Source of the DNA: Cytophagales bacterium
Lineage (GTDB): Bacteria > Bacteroidota > Bacteroidia > Cytophagales > Cyclobacteriaceae
Assembly: GCA_022360015.1 (NCBI GenBank)
Contig: JAKSDQ010000062.1
Coordinates: 114,512 to 178,511, forward strand
Length of the DNA: 64,000 nucleotides
Reading direction: 5' to 3'
Below, piece by piece: positions 36,955 through 47,420 of the stretch. Position numbers and translations under genes: made by a program. The notes under the pieces were generated by a model, which saw only the letters and a list, made by a program, of their open reading frames with translations, had not been told where the DNA came from and ran no database searches. Position 1 is the first letter of the stretch. Every line of letters starts with the position of its first letter.

Positions 36955-37007
36955 GAAATCAGAACAATCGAAATCTTTAATTAACATTTCACTTTAAAAA
37001 GTAGTCT

Positions 37008-40000
37008 ATGAAGAAGATTCTACTAATCTCATTTATGATGATGACGGCTTTTGTATTCGAAAGCCGGAGTCAGGAAAGGGTTATCAGCGGAACGATAACC
37101 TCTGAAGATGACGGTTCCCCATTACCGGGAGTAAACGTTATTGTAAAAGGAACGAACGTCGGAACCACTTCCGATATCAACGGCGCTTACAAATTAAGTG
37201 TAACGAGTGGCGATGCGGTGCTTATTTTCTCATTTATTGGTTTGGCCACCAAAGAAGTTGAAGTAGGGTCGCGAACCGTGGTTGATGTAAGCATGGCAAC
37301 AGATGTTCAGACACTGGGTGAGGTGGTTGTGACTGCCCTAAATATACCCAGAGATAAAAAGTCCTTGGGCTATGCCACCCAACAGGTTACCCAGGAAAAC
37401 CTGCGGGTAGCCCGGGAAACCAATCTCAACGCGGCGCTGGCTGGAAAAATTGCCGGTGTGCAGGTCATCGGTGGTTCAGGGGCCAAGTTTGGTGCGGCAA
37501 GGGTAAGGATCAGGGGCGTAAGGGGTTTGAACTCTGCCAATCCCTTGTATGTGGTCGATGGTATGGTGGTCAATGACCCTTCGACCATCAATATGGATGC
37601 AGTGGAGTCCATCAACGTGCTGAAAGGCGCCAATGCTGCTGCCCTTTACGGCAACAGGGCACGGGATGGTGTGGTCATTATTACCACCAAAACCGGTAAA
37701 AAAGGCAAGCTGAGTATTGATTTTAATAACACAACCACGTTTGAATCAGTGGCAGTGCTTCCCGGATACCAGGATGAATATGGTGGCGGCTATTCGCAGG
37801 AATGGGACATATTTGAGTTCGACCCTTCCAGAGATGATCCGGCCCTGGCGGCTTTGAATGGAGCGAGAATACCCGAATTTAATGCGGATGAAAGCTGGGG
37901 GCCCAGAATGGATGGCAGCCAGGTGGCGCAATGGGATGCCTTTATTCCCGGAACATCGGGTTATGGCCAAACCAGACCCTGGTCGCCCAACCCTGATAAT
38001 GTCAGGGATTTCTTTGAAACAGGCGTTTTTATGCAAAACAGTTTGTCTGTCAGCAAAGCGGATGATAACTATGCGATCAATGTTACTTTTACCAACTCCC
38101 AGAGAACAGGCGTATTGCCCAATTCCGAACAGGATAATACGTTTTTGAATTTAAACTCCAGTGTTAACCTGTCAGAGAAACTAAAATTAACAGGCATTGC
38201 CAATTACAGCAAAAGGGAAACCTTCGGAAACATTTTTGAAGGTTACAATTCACTGGGTTCCAACTTCAACCAGTGGTTCCAAAGACAGCTCGACATGGAT
38301 TTATTAAAAAGATATTACCGTTTACCGGATGGTACATTTACTTCCTGGAACCTGAATTCTGCAAGAAATACCAGGCCGCTTTACTGGAACAACCCTTACA
38401 CAGAGGTATACGCCAATACCCGGGAAAATACCAAAGAGGTATTTGTGGGTAGATTTGGTTTAGCCTATGAGGTCATTGACGGACTGGTGTTGACAGCCAA
38501 CCTTTCCAGATCAACAGATCAAAGATGGGGTGAGACGATCATTGCTTCCGGTACTTTGGATTTGGACCAGTACACTACTTTCACCCGTAATATTATTGAG
38601 GATAACTACGAATTTATTGCTAGCTATAAAAAACAGTTGAACGACGACTTTTCTATTTCTGCCCTGGCTGGTGGTAACATACGTAAAGGGGAATGGTATC
38701 TGAGCGATCAGCGGACGGTCGGAGGGCTATCCGTACCCGGGCTCTATAATCTAAGTGCATCGAGAGACCGCCCTGTTTCGAGGAATGAGAAGCGATTTCA
38801 GGAGGTCAGAAGTTTGTTTGCCCAGGCATCCTTTGGTTACAAAGACATCCTGTATCTGGACGCTACCATCAGAAGCGATTGGGATTCGACACTTCCCGAA
38901 TCTGACAACGCATACGTTTATCCCTCTGTTTCCGGATCATTTATTTTTTCCGAGCTGATCGATTCACAGGATATCCTGTCATTTGGTAAAGCGAGGGTGA
39001 GTTACGCAAGTGTCGGTGGTGAATTGAACCCTTACGACCTGTTTCCTGCTTATGAGCTGGGTAATCCGTATGGTGTTTTGCCTACCATGACCGCACCGAA
39101 CGATATTGTCGCCCCGGATTTACGGGCGGCAGAAACCAGTGCCATCGAAGCCGGAATAGAGTTGAATTTCCTGAATAACAGGGTCAGGTTGGATTTCTCT
39201 TATTTCAACTATGACAATACCAACGAAATAGTCAGGGTAGGTATACCTGGTACCTCAGGGGCCAATGGATACAGGATCAACTCAGGTAAAACCACCACCA
39301 AAGGTTGGGACGCGTCCATTGGCGGTACCCCGATAAGAACTGCCAATTTCAACTGGGATGTGACCTTCAATTTTGCCAGAAGTGAAAACTTCCTGGATGA
39401 ATTGTATCCGGGATTGGATGCTTTTGCTCTTCAAAATGGTTTTAGAGGAACCAGTACCACCGGTGCCTGGGGTGGTATTACTGCCAAAGCTGAAGTAGGC
39501 AAGCAGTGGGGAACCATTGTGGGCAGGAAATTCCAAAGGGACGAAGCCGGTAACATCATTGTTGACGCCGATGGAGAACCTTTGTGGGATGAAAACCAGG
39601 ACCTGGGCAACATTTTGCCTGAGTATACCGGCGGTATCTTTAACCGGTTTACCTACAAAGATTTTGAAATGAGCTTCACCATAGATTGGCAACTGGGTGG
39701 TGATTTCTACGCCATCACCAAAATGTTCAATGCCTACTCAGGGTTAGGAGAGGAAACAGTAGGTACCAATGACAAAGGTAATCCTATGAGGGATCCGGTA
39801 GCTGAAGGCGGAGGGCTGAGGTTTGACGGTGTCTTCCAGGATGGATCAGTAAATAACAAGTACCTTGAAGTTGATGATTACTGGAAAAGTTTGTTCCCTC
39901 TCCATGAAGCCTGGATCTATGACGCCACTTTTGTGAAACTGAGAGAGGTAAGATTTGGCTACACTTTACCAAATCATCTGCTTAACAACCTTTTTGTCAA

Positions 40001-40181
40001 AAGCGCCAGTGTATCATTTGTTGCCAACAACTTGTGGTTAATTTACACAGACGCCCAAGGTATCGATCCATCGGAAATTAGTGGTGATACTGAGGATGCC
40101 AGAAATAACGGTGCATGGGTTGAAAGTGGCAACCTGCCTCCTACCAGGACTTTAGGATTTGATATCAGGTTAGGTTTTTAA
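37008..40181 (+). CDS. SusC/RagA family TonB-linked outer membrane protein
   Basis: 1057 residues. Signal peptide (KKILLISFMMMTAFVFESRSQ region), then a carboxypeptidase-regulatory-like domain (VISGTITSEDDGSPLPGVNV), the linker GEVVVTALNIPRDKKSLGYA, a TonB plug (VRIRGVRGLNSANPLYVVDG and the following GANAAALYGNRARDGVV) and a long 22-strand barrel. With SusD it binds and imports a nutrient at the outer membrane using TonB energy. The substrate is not indicated, because no glycoside hydrolases or proteases flank the pair. Confidence 0.95.
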   Translation: MKKILLISFMMMTAFVFESRSQERVISGTITSEDDGSPLPGVNVIVKGTNVGTTSDINGAYKLSVTSGDAVLIFSFIGLATKEVEVGSRTVVDVSMATDVQTLGEVVVTALNIPRDKKSLGYATQQVTQENLRVARETNLNAALAGKIAGVQVIGGSGAKFGAARVRIRGVRGLNSANPLYVVDGMVVNDPSTINMDAVESINVLKGANAAALYGNRARDGVVIITTKTGKKGKLSIDFNNTTTFESVAVLPGYQDEYGGGYSQEWDIFEFDPSRDDPALAALNGARIPEFNADESWGPRMDGSQVAQWDAFIPGTSGYGQTRPWSPNPDNVRDFFETGVFMQNSLSVSKADDNYAINVTFTNSQRTGVLPNSEQDNTFLNLNSSVNLSEKLKLTGIANYSKRETFGNIFEGYNSLGSNFNQWFQRQLDMDLLKRYYRLPDGTFTSWNLNSARNTRPLYWNNPYTEVYANTRENTKEVFVGRFGLAYEVIDGLVLTANLSRSTDQRWGETIIASGTLDLDQYTTFTRNIIEDNYEFIASYKKQLNDDFSISALAGGNIRKGEWYLSDQRTVGGLSVPGLYNLSASRDRPVSRNEKRFQEVRSLFAQASFGYKDILYLDATIRSDWDSTLPESDNAYVYPSVSGSFIFSELIDSQDILSFGKARVSYASVGGELNPYDLFPAYELGNPYGVLPTMTAPNDIVAPDLRAAETSAIEAGIELNFLNNRVRLDFSYFNYDNTNEIVRVGIPGTSGANGYRINSGKTTTKGWDASIGGTPIRTANFNWDVTFNFARSENFLDELYPGLDAFALQNGFRGTSTTGAWGGITAKAEVGKQWGTIVGRKFQRDEAGNIIVDADGEPLWDENQDLGNILPEYTGGIFNRFTYKDFEMSFTIDWQLGGDFYAITKMFNAYSGLGEETVGTNDKGNPMRDPVAEGGGLRFDGVFQDGSVNNKYLEVDDYWKSLFPLHEAWIYDATFVKLREVRFGYTLPNHLLNNLFVKSASVSFVANNLWLIYTDAQGIDPSEISGDTEDARNNGAWVESGNLPPTRTLGFDIRLGF

Positions 40182-40189
40182 TTTAAAAG

Positions 40190-41683
40190 ATGATCAAAAT
40201 GAAAAAATTGTATAAACATATATCAATAACATTGATCGCGGCTTGCATGGTTGCCTGTGATATAAGTGACTTTGACGACATCAATGTTAACCCTAATGCT
40301 ACCAACGAGCCTAACGCAGCCATTTTATTGACGAATGGTATTGTTTTTTCCAACAATGTGGATTTTAACATCGCTTCCACCGTGTATGCGACACAGGGTC
40401 AGCTTTATGTGCAGTACCTTGCCAATTCCCAGTATACTTCTGCGGATACCTACCAGAATGTTCAGTTTAGTTATAACACATTTTACAACGGACCTCTGAC
40501 GGATTTGCAAAAGGTGATTGAGCTAAATACGGATGAAGAGACAAAAGTATTTGCCGATGACTATGGTTCCCACGCCAACCAGATTGCCGTTGCTAAGATC
40601 CTTCAGGCTTATTATTTTCTCCACATTACCGATCGTTGGGGCGATATTCCGTATTCGGAAGCACTGCAGGCGGAGCAAGGCATATTAACGCCAAAATTTG
40701 ATCCGCAAAGAGAAGTTTATAACGGCATAATGGCCACCTTAAAAGAAGCAACCGCTATGATAGACGGCGGAGCCGGGCCTACCGGTGACGCCTTATTTGC
40801 AGGAGATATGGATAGGTGGGAAAAATTTGCCAACACCATCAGATTGGTGGCAGCGCTTCGGTTATCAGAGGTGGATGAAGAGAGGGCCCGGTCTGAATTT
40901 GTTGCGGCGATGAATGATGGCGTAATCGCCTTGGATAACTCTGAAAACATTATGTTCAGGCACTTTGCAGAGCAAAATCATGACAACCGCTGGCAGGACC
41001 GCTTTGAAACCAGAAGGGATTATACCGTAGCCAATACGCTGGTAGATTACATGCAATCCACCGCAAACGGAGGAATGATGAACGTGATGATGGATCCAAG
41101 GCTTCCCGTATTTGCCGACCCGACTGAATCCACCGGCGGATTTGTAGGCATGGTGTACGGGGTGAACGAGGCCGAGGCTGGAGACATTTCGAATTCCGAT
41201 GTTTCATTTTTAGGGAATGCGCTACGGGTACAGGATGCTCCAACTTACATTTATACTTCTGCGCAGGTGTTATTCTCCATGGCAGAAGCGGCACAGCGGG
41301 GCTGGATAGCAGGAGATGCTGAGCAATTTTATAATGACGCCATCAAGGCTTCATTGGATCAATATGGCGTAGGTGACGAGTTTGATACTTTTATTACCAA
41401 CGAGGAGGTTGCTTTCGACCCGGCACGGGCTTTTGAGCAGATTGGTAACCAAAAATGGGTGGCCTTGTTCCTAAATGGCTACGAAGCCTGGGCGGAATGG
41501 CGAAGAACAGGTTACCCTGACTTAGTGCCAGCCGTCGCCGCTCAAAATAAGAGTGGGGAGATTCCGGTCCGGCAGGCTTATCCGGTGACTGAACGTGACC
41601 TGAATGAAACCAACTACAATGAGGTAGTGAGCCGCCAGGGTGAGGACGGGTTAGACACGAAAGTTTGGTGGGATGTGGACTAA
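40190..41683 (+). CDS. SusD/RagB family nutrient-binding lipoprotein
   Basis: 497 residues. Lipoprotein signal with the lipobox cysteine in ACMVACDIS; an alternative ATG at 40199 keeps the same signal. The body matches the SusD-like_2 group: LQAYYFLHITDRWGDIPYSE, QNHDNRWQDRFETRRDYTV and GNQKWVALFLNGYEAWAEWR near the C terminus. It sits on the cell surface as the lid of the SusC channel. It lies 8 bases after susC and is followed by a terminator. Confidence 0.94.
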   Translation: MIKMKKLYKHISITLIAACMVACDISDFDDINVNPNATNEPNAAILLTNGIVFSNNVDFNIASTVYATQGQLYVQYLANSQYTSADTYQNVQFSYNTFYNGPLTDLQKVIELNTDEETKVFADDYGSHANQIAVAKILQAYYFLHITDRWGDIPYSEALQAEQGILTPKFDPQREVYNGIMATLKEATAMIDGGAGPTGDALFAGDMDRWEKFANTIRLVAALRLSEVDEERARSEFVAAMNDGVIALDNSENIMFRHFAEQNHDNRWQDRFETRRDYTVANTLVDYMQSTANGGMMNVMMDPRLPVFADPTESTGGFVGMVYGVNEAEAGDISNSDVSFLGNALRVQDAPTYIYTSAQVLFSMAEAAQRGWIAGDAEQFYNDAIKASLDQYGVGDEFDTFITNEEVAFDPARAFEQIGNQKWVALFLNGYEAWAEWRRTGYPDLVPAVAAQNKSGEIPVRQAYPVTERDLNETNYNEVVSRQGEDGLDTKVWWDVD

Positions 41684-41714
41684 TCTGAAGATGATTTGAT
41701 TTTCATTAAAGATG

Positions 41715-41748
41715 CAAAGAGGTTGTTTGGTTGAAAGCAACCTCTTTG
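41715..41748 (+). terminator. Hairpin terminator after susD
   Basis: caaagaggttg (41715-41725) pairs perfectly with caacctctttg (41738-41748) across a 12-base loop. It separates the susCD unit from the next receptor operon. Only a short T-rich tail follows. Confidence 0.7.
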
Positions 41749-41809
41749 TATTCCTATAAAACAAAGTACCCGAAAACCAGATTCCTTCTTTACTTTCGAT
41801 AATGGCGGC

Positions 41810-44503
41810 ATGGAAAAACTATTTTTTTGTTGGGGAATCTTTTTGTTTTCCCTTCATTCCGTTTTTGCTCAAAACCCTTCTGAAAGACTTGTTACGGCAT
41901 CTTACCTGAACAGTCCGCTGCGTGATGTCCTGGCAGATATGCAGGCAAAACATGGGATGGATTTTTTTTATAAACAAGCCTGGATTACCGATATTGTTGT
42001 CACCGGTGACTTTAAAAATATATCCCTGTCCGACTTTTTGGAAAATATATTAAAACCACATGAAATCTCTTTTTTGGTATACGGCACCAACATTGTGTTG
42101 ATTAAGGGGGAATCAACTATTCATTCCATTGCTTTCAGGGAGTCTAAACTCGATGAGCAAGGCGACCTCAGGGAATACCTCAAAATCGGTAAGGTAATGG
42201 AAAATCCCGGACAGCAAGAGGTCACCATCAGTGGATTTATAAGAGAAGGGGGCAACGATGAGGCTTTAATCGGTGCAGGAGTTTATGTTAATGAGCTAAA
42301 GACTGGTGTTACTACCAATATCAATGGATTTTATTCACTCCGACTACCGGTTGGCAAATATACCCTGACCGCGGGTTTTATCGGGTACGATGAAAAGAGC
42401 CAGGCAGTAGAGGTACTTTCCAATGGCAATTTGAGTTTCAGCCTCTACAAAGAAACGGTTGAATTAGAGGAAGTAACTATTACCGCTGAGGCCAAGGACG
42501 AAAATATAAAGGGGGTTTTGGCAGGTAAGGAAAAACTAAGTATTGAGGCTATCAAAGGTATGCCTGCCTTTTTGGGAGAAATTGATGTGGTGAAAAGTAT
42601 TATCACATTACCAGGAGTTAGTACAGTGGGCGAAGGGGCTGCCGGCTTTAACGTAAGGGGTGGGAGTGTGGATCAGAATTTGTTGTTGCTGGATGATGCC
42701 ATGGTTTTTAATGCTTCGCACCTATTTGGTTTTTTCTCAGCGTTTAACGCCGATTTTGTCCGGGATGTTACCCTGTATAAAGGTGGGGGGCCACCCAATT
42801 TCGGTGGCAGGGTTTCATCGATTCTCAATGTCAGCTTACGCAATGGCAACCGGCAGGAATTTCATGGACAGGGGGGGCTGGGTGTGGTTTCCAGCCGGTT
42901 GGTGGTAGAAGGACCAATTGTGAAAGACAAAACGGCTTTTATTATTGGTGGTAGATCTTCTTACTCCGACTGGATTTTGGGAAGCATACAAAATGCCGAT
43001 TTGCAGGAAAGTTCAGCACAGTTTTACGATGCTAACGCTAAGCTCACACATGATTTCAGCGATAAGGATAAACTGATCCTTTCATCCTACATCAGTAACG
43101 ACAGGTTCAAATTCGCCGGTGATACCATTTATCAGTGGCGTACTATAAATACAAGCCTCAAATGGAGCCATATTTTTAATGAAAAACTGCTGGCCAGTTT
43201 CGGTGCCATTTACGGAACTTTTAAAAATAAAACTTTTGACGACCAGGATTTTGACGCATTTACACTTGACTCGGAAATAACAAGCGCCAATTTAAAACTT
43301 GACTTTAACTACATACCTGACCGAAAGCATAAAATCGATTTTGGCGCGAGTATTATCAGGTATGAATTCAATCCCGGAGTATTTGTCCCCGGCGAGCAGA
43401 ATACCAATGAGGTGCCGCTTACCTTGAAGCAGGAGCAGTCATATGAATCCGGCATTTATGTCAAAGATGAATTTACGGTTTCTCCCAGGCTGACAATCAT
43501 GTATGGCTTAAGGTATTCGATGTTTCATAATGTCGGGCCAGAGGATGTTTTTGTTTATGAACCTGATTTGCCCAGGCAAGAAGAGACAATCATTGATACA
43601 ATGACCTTTAACAACGGGGAACTCATCAGAAAATACGATGGCCTCGAACCCAGGCTTTCATTGAGATATTCACTGGATCGCCGGAGCTCATTAAAATTCA
43701 GTTATTACCGGACCAGGCAATACATTCATCTTATTTCCAATACCACAGCCATCGCACCGGTGGACTTCTGGCAAACCAGTAACTATCATCTGCAACCCCA
43801 AACCGGCGATCAGGTTTCGCTGGGATACTTCAGAAACTTTAAAGATGATGCTATAGAAACCTCTGTCGAGGTTTACTACAAAGAAATAGATAATGTCCTT
43901 GATTACAAAGAAGGATCTAGTATTCTGCTTAATCCTACACTGGAGGCCGATTTACTTTCAGGAAAGGGGAGGGCCTATGGGCTGGAGGTGTTACTGCAGA
44001 AAAACAAAGGCCGGATAACCGGGTGGATCGGTTATACTTACTCCAGAAGTGAGCTCCTGTTTCAGTCAGAAAACGAAGAAGAGCGGATAAATTTAGGTGA
44101 ATACTATCCTGCCAATTTCGACAAGCCTCATGATGTAACCATAGTGGCAAATTTTAATGCCAGCCGCCGGTTCAAGATTTCAGCCAACTTTACCTACAGT
44201 ACCGGCAGACCTATCACCGTACCTGTATCTAAATATAGTTATGGTAATATTCTGTCGGTATTAAATTATTCTGAAAGAAACCAATTCAGAATACCCGATT
44301 ACCACCGTCTGGATCTGTCGTTTACGCTCAAACCAGGTCACAGAAAACAAAACAAATTAAAAGGGGAGTGGGTGTTTTCAGTGTATAATGTTTATGGCCG
44401 CAAAAATCCGTATTCGGTGTTTTTCAGGCAATCAGGCCAGGCATTCCGGCTGGCAGTGCTGGGAACGGTTTTTCCGTCGGTTACTTATAATTTTAAGTTT
44501 TAG
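41810..44503 (+). CDS. TonB-dependent receptor with STN and carboxypeptidase-like domains
   Basis: 897 residues. Signal peptide to VFAQ; STN (secretin/TonB N-terminal) domain at about 30-105 (SPLRDVLADMQAKHGMDFFY); carboxypeptidase-regulatory-like domain at about 140-220 (GAGVYVNELKTGVTTNINGF); plug (GFNVRGGSVDQNLLLLDDAM) and barrel. STN receptors usually signal to an anti-sigma factor FecR, but no FecI or FecR gene is near. It forms an operon with the DUF4249 gene (2 bases) and probably the MG2-like gene. Confidence 0.93.
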   Translation: MEKLFFCWGIFLFSLHSVFAQNPSERLVTASYLNSPLRDVLADMQAKHGMDFFYKQAWITDIVVTGDFKNISLSDFLENILKPHEISFLVYGTNIVLIKGESTIHSIAFRESKLDEQGDLREYLKIGKVMENPGQQEVTISGFIREGGNDEALIGAGVYVNELKTGVTTNINGFYSLRLPVGKYTLTAGFIGYDEKSQAVEVLSNGNLSFSLYKETVELEEVTITAEAKDENIKGVLAGKEKLSIEAIKGMPAFLGEIDVVKSIITLPGVSTVGEGAAGFNVRGGSVDQNLLLLDDAMVFNASHLFGFFSAFNADFVRDVTLYKGGGPPNFGGRVSSILNVSLRNGNRQEFHGQGGLGVVSSRLVVEGPIVKDKTAFIIGGRSSYSDWILGSIQNADLQESSAQFYDANAKLTHDFSDKDKLILSSYISNDRFKFAGDTIYQWRTINTSLKWSHIFNEKLLASFGAIYGTFKNKTFDDQDFDAFTLDSEITSANLKLDFNYIPDRKHKIDFGASIIRYEFNPGVFVPGEQNTNEVPLTLKQEQSYESGIYVKDEFTVSPRLTIMYGLRYSMFHNVGPEDVFVYEPDLPRQEETIIDTMTFNNGELIRKYDGLEPRLSLRYSLDRRSSLKFSYYRTRQYIHLISNTTAIAPVDFWQTSNYHLQPQTGDQVSLGYFRNFKDDAIETSVEVYYKEIDNVLDYKEGSSILLNPTLEADLLSGKGRAYGLEVLLQKNKGRITGWIGYTYSRSELLFQSENEEERINLGEYYPANFDKPHDVTIVANFNASRRFKISANFTYSTGRPITVPVSKYSYGNILSVLNYSERNQFRIPDYHRLDLSFTLKPGHRKQNKLKGEWVFSVYNVYGRKNPYSVFFRQSGQAFRLAVLGTVFPSVTYNFKF

Positions 44504-44505
44504 CT

Positions 44506-45621
44506 ATGGTAAGGCATTTAAAGTTAGGAATTATTGCAGGTTTGTTCGTTTTAACAACGTGCATCGACCCGGTAGAATTTGACACCAGCAGTGAGCCGTC
44601 CCGTCTGGTAGTACAGGGATACATCTCTGATGTTCCCGCTAAGAATCGGGAAACAGGTGGTGATGAATCACCTTATTTTAAAGTAAAGCTTAGTTTGAGC
44701 AGCCCGGTGTCTAATATCAGGGATCATCCGATAAAGGACGCTACTGTAATGCTTTTGGATGATCAGGAAAATCAACAGGAACTGACACCATCTTTCGATG
44801 GTGAATACTTTCTATATGATGAGGATTTCAAAGCGGTCGAGGGTCGTAGTTATTTTATCAGGATTTCTACCGCTGATGGTAATGTGTATGAATCACAGCC
44901 TCAAAGATTGCAGAAATCTCTTCCAACGGGTCCGGCTAAGTATCGAATCGATTCGAGGTTAAACCTTGTCGAAATCAGTGATCAGTCCGAGGTTGTGACG
45001 CTTGAAGGTATCTCAGTGTATGTCGATCTCCCGCAAAACAGTAGTCAGGAACCCGTATATTACCTTTGGGAGCTGGTACCGGCCTGGATTTTCAAGGCCT
45101 CTTTGCTTCCTGATGGTCATCCCAACAAAACCTGCTGGGTCACCAATATTTATTATCTGGATGAGGTAGTGATTCATCAGGACAAGTTTGGGCAAGGCAG
45201 TTATCCGAAAGAGCTGTTTTTCCTGGAGGCTGAGACCAATACGCGCCTTCAGTATGATTTTTCCGTTTTAATCAGACAATTTTCCTTGAACAAGGAAACT
45301 TTTGAGTTTTGGGAAGATATTAAAAAACAGAATGAGCGTGTAGGCAGTATTTTTGATCCCCCTCCATTTTCTATCCGGGGTAATCTGTTTAATGTGAATT
45401 ATCCTGATGATCGTGTACTGGGGTACTTTAGTGTGGTGGGGGAGTCAACGCAAAGATGGTTTACCAATATCCGGGAATTACCTTACCGGCTACCCAATAT
45501 CGATCCCTGCCGGTCTCCCCCGGGCGTGCCAAACATTCCGTCACCTGACTGCCTGGATTGTTTTCGCTATCGTGGAGGTTCTTCATACATTATTAATGTT
45601 GAGCCAAGCTGGTGGAGGTGA
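44506..45621 (+). CDS. DUF4249 family lipoprotein
   Basis: 371 residues with a lipoprotein signal (FVLTTCIDPVEF, lipobox Cys near residue 20). The body has PSRLVVQGYISDV and KVKLSLSSPVSNI, typical of DUF4249, and ends with NIPSPDCLDCFRYRGGSSY. DUF4249 proteins are regularly paired with STN/TonB receptors and are thought to be surface partners in uptake; direct evidence is lacking. The cysteine pair CLDC near the C terminus may bind metal or form a disulfide. Confidence 0.9.
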   Translation: MVRHLKLGIIAGLFVLTTCIDPVEFDTSSEPSRLVVQGYISDVPAKNRETGGDESPYFKVKLSLSSPVSNIRDHPIKDATVMLLDDQENQQELTPSFDGEYFLYDEDFKAVEGRSYFIRISTADGNVYESQPQRLQKSLPTGPAKYRIDSRLNLVEISDQSEVVTLEGISVYVDLPQNSSQEPVYYLWELVPAWIFKASLLPDGHPNKTCWVTNIYYLDEVVIHQDKFGQGSYPKELFFLEAETNTRLQYDFSVLIRQFSLNKETFEFWEDIKKQNERVGSIFDPPPFSIRGNLFNVNYPDDRVLGYFSVVGESTQRWFTNIRELPYRLPNIDPCRSPPGVPNIPSPDCLDCFRYRGGSSYIINVEPSWWR

Positions 45622-45666
45622 TAAAATGATGACGATTAATTTAATGTGTATTTTTTGAATTAACCC

Positions 45667-47412
45667 ATGCGTTTTACAACACGACTTCTGTTTCATACGC
45701 TGTTTACCTGGCTGCTGGCATTTTCGTCCCTGAGCGGATTAACCCAGGAAAACCAGTCTCCATCAAAGCTTTATTGGCATTTTGACCGCGATTTTTATGT
45801 GCCGGGTGAAATGATCAGGTTTGCCGTATTTTCGACAGTGCCGGAGTCACCATCTGAACAAATGATTGTTCTCGAATGGGTGGCACCAGGAGGACATGTA
45901 GTAAAAACCCAGCTCATTCGTATGACAGAGGGGTACGGGGCAGGGGATATGCTGCTGGAAAAGTCTTTGAAGCCCGGGGTTTACAGGATTTTTGCCTATC
46001 CTGAAGAACCGGCCGGTCATAGCAAACCAGATAATTTGATAAGTAACCAGATAAAGATTCCGGTCTATTCCCTTGAGCATAGCAAAAACAAGACTTTAAG
46101 CCGGGGTAACAGCCAGGATTCTACTGCCAACGGTTATTATGTAACTGAAAATACCAGGCCGGTAGAGACTTTCGATAAGAAAGATGACTTTTTGAATATT
46201 GAGCTTAAATTAGACCAATTGACCTTTTCGAAACGGGAGCCGGTTAAACTGCAGATCCTTACACGGAACCAAAATGGGGAACCTGTGCCTGCAAACCTTG
46301 CTGTCAGTGTTTTAAACCAGGACTTTAAGATACCAGGGAGGATTTCGAATAACACAACTTACCAACCGGGTCTGCCGTCAAAATCCAGGGGTCAGGGAAT
46401 TTTAGATATTATTGCTTATATAAAGGGTTTAAAACAAACCTCTCTGAAGGCATTGTCGAGGGTATCGGTATTTTTTATCGAGGACCAGATCATTGAAGAA
46501 TTTTATATTGATGAGTTGGATGATTTGACAGATGTCAGAAACAACATACACAAAGATAACCACATGCTGATTTATGGTTTCAATTGGAAGGGGGATCGCC
46601 TTGGGGAGCTATTGATGAAAGGTTTGGAAGATCATCGAACGCGCAGGTACCAGGCTTTAAAAGACGGGCTTTTGTATGTTAAGCCGGTAGAGGACTATCT
46701 TGAATTTAAAAAGAAAAGCCATCTCATCGATCTGGTCTACGAAATTCCGAAGGCAGATCACTTAGCCGGAGAAGATTTTTCAATGGGATGGGGAAAGCCG
46801 GATTTCAGTGTCCTGCTGGCGGATTTTAACAGGTTACCCACTATGAAAGAGGTAATACGGGGATTTGTCCCCAAGACCCATATAAAAAAAGAACATGGAA
46901 AAGAAAGAATTTATCTGTCTCCCAAAACCAGCAGCTTTAAGTATGATGATACCCCCTTAATTTTAATTAATGACATACCCACTTTTGATGACAGTCTGGT
47001 TTTGGCTTTGCATGTGAAAGATGTCGAAAAAATGGAAGTTCGCAATGCTATCCGTACGCAGGGCAAGTTTGGCACTTTTGGTAATAAGGGGATATTATCT
47101 GTTTTTTTAAAAGATGGTGTCGAAAATCCTTTGTCAGAAAAAATTATCCGCTGGCCCAAAATCAAGACAATCAGCACACCGCTGCCCTATATCACCAGCC
47201 GCCCCAGGGCCACGGAAGATAAAATACCTGATTTCAGGCAAGTATTATATTGGAATCCGCTCGTCAGGACGGATCAGGACGGAAAGGCTGTTGTGGAGTT
47301 TGAGAATAGTGACGTAGCAACAAAATATGTCATAGACGTTCTGGGTTTTGCCAGGAACGGTAAAATAGGGAAGGCTGTCATTCAGTATCAGGTGATTCGG
47401 AGTAGTTATTAA
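45667..47412 (+). CDS. Secreted MG2-like protein with a TonB-plug-like domain
   Basis: 581 residues with a signal peptide ending near GLTQE. The N-terminal part (YWHFDRDFYVPGEMIRFAVF) is like the MG2 domain of alpha-2-macroglobulins. A central domain (LILINDIPTFDDSL, then VKDVEKMEVRNAIRTQGKFG) resembles the plug of TonB receptors but no barrel follows. The end (VRTDQDGKAVVEFENSD) is again macroglobulin-like. Similar proteins occur in Bacteroidota; their role is not known. It is the third gene of the receptor-DUF4249 operon, 45 bases after DUF4249. Confidence 0.8.
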   Translation: MRFTTRLLFHTLFTWLLAFSSLSGLTQENQSPSKLYWHFDRDFYVPGEMIRFAVFSTVPESPSEQMIVLEWVAPGGHVVKTQLIRMTEGYGAGDMLLEKSLKPGVYRIFAYPEEPAGHSKPDNLISNQIKIPVYSLEHSKNKTLSRGNSQDSTANGYYVTENTRPVETFDKKDDFLNIELKLDQLTFSKREPVKLQILTRNQNGEPVPANLAVSVLNQDFKIPGRISNNTTYQPGLPSKSRGQGILDIIAYIKGLKQTSLKALSRVSVFFIEDQIIEEFYIDELDDLTDVRNNIHKDNHMLIYGFNWKGDRLGELLMKGLEDHRTRRYQALKDGLLYVKPVEDYLEFKKKSHLIDLVYEIPKADHLAGEDFSMGWGKPDFSVLLADFNRLPTMKEVIRGFVPKTHIKKEHGKERIYLSPKTSSFKYDDTPLILINDIPTFDDSLVLALHVKDVEKMEVRNAIRTQGKFGTFGNKGILSVFLKDGVENPLSEKIIRWPKIKTISTPLPYITSRPRATEDKIPDFRQVLYWNPLVRTDQDGKAVVEFENSDVATKYVIDVLGFARNGKIGKAVIQYQVIRSSY

Positions 47413-47420
47413 AACCATTC

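Noticed and set aside
37008..47412. A polysaccharide utilisation locus
   Set aside because: There is a SusC/SusD pair, but no glycoside hydrolase, sulfatase or SusR-type regulator is adjacent, so substrate and PUL status cannot be supported.
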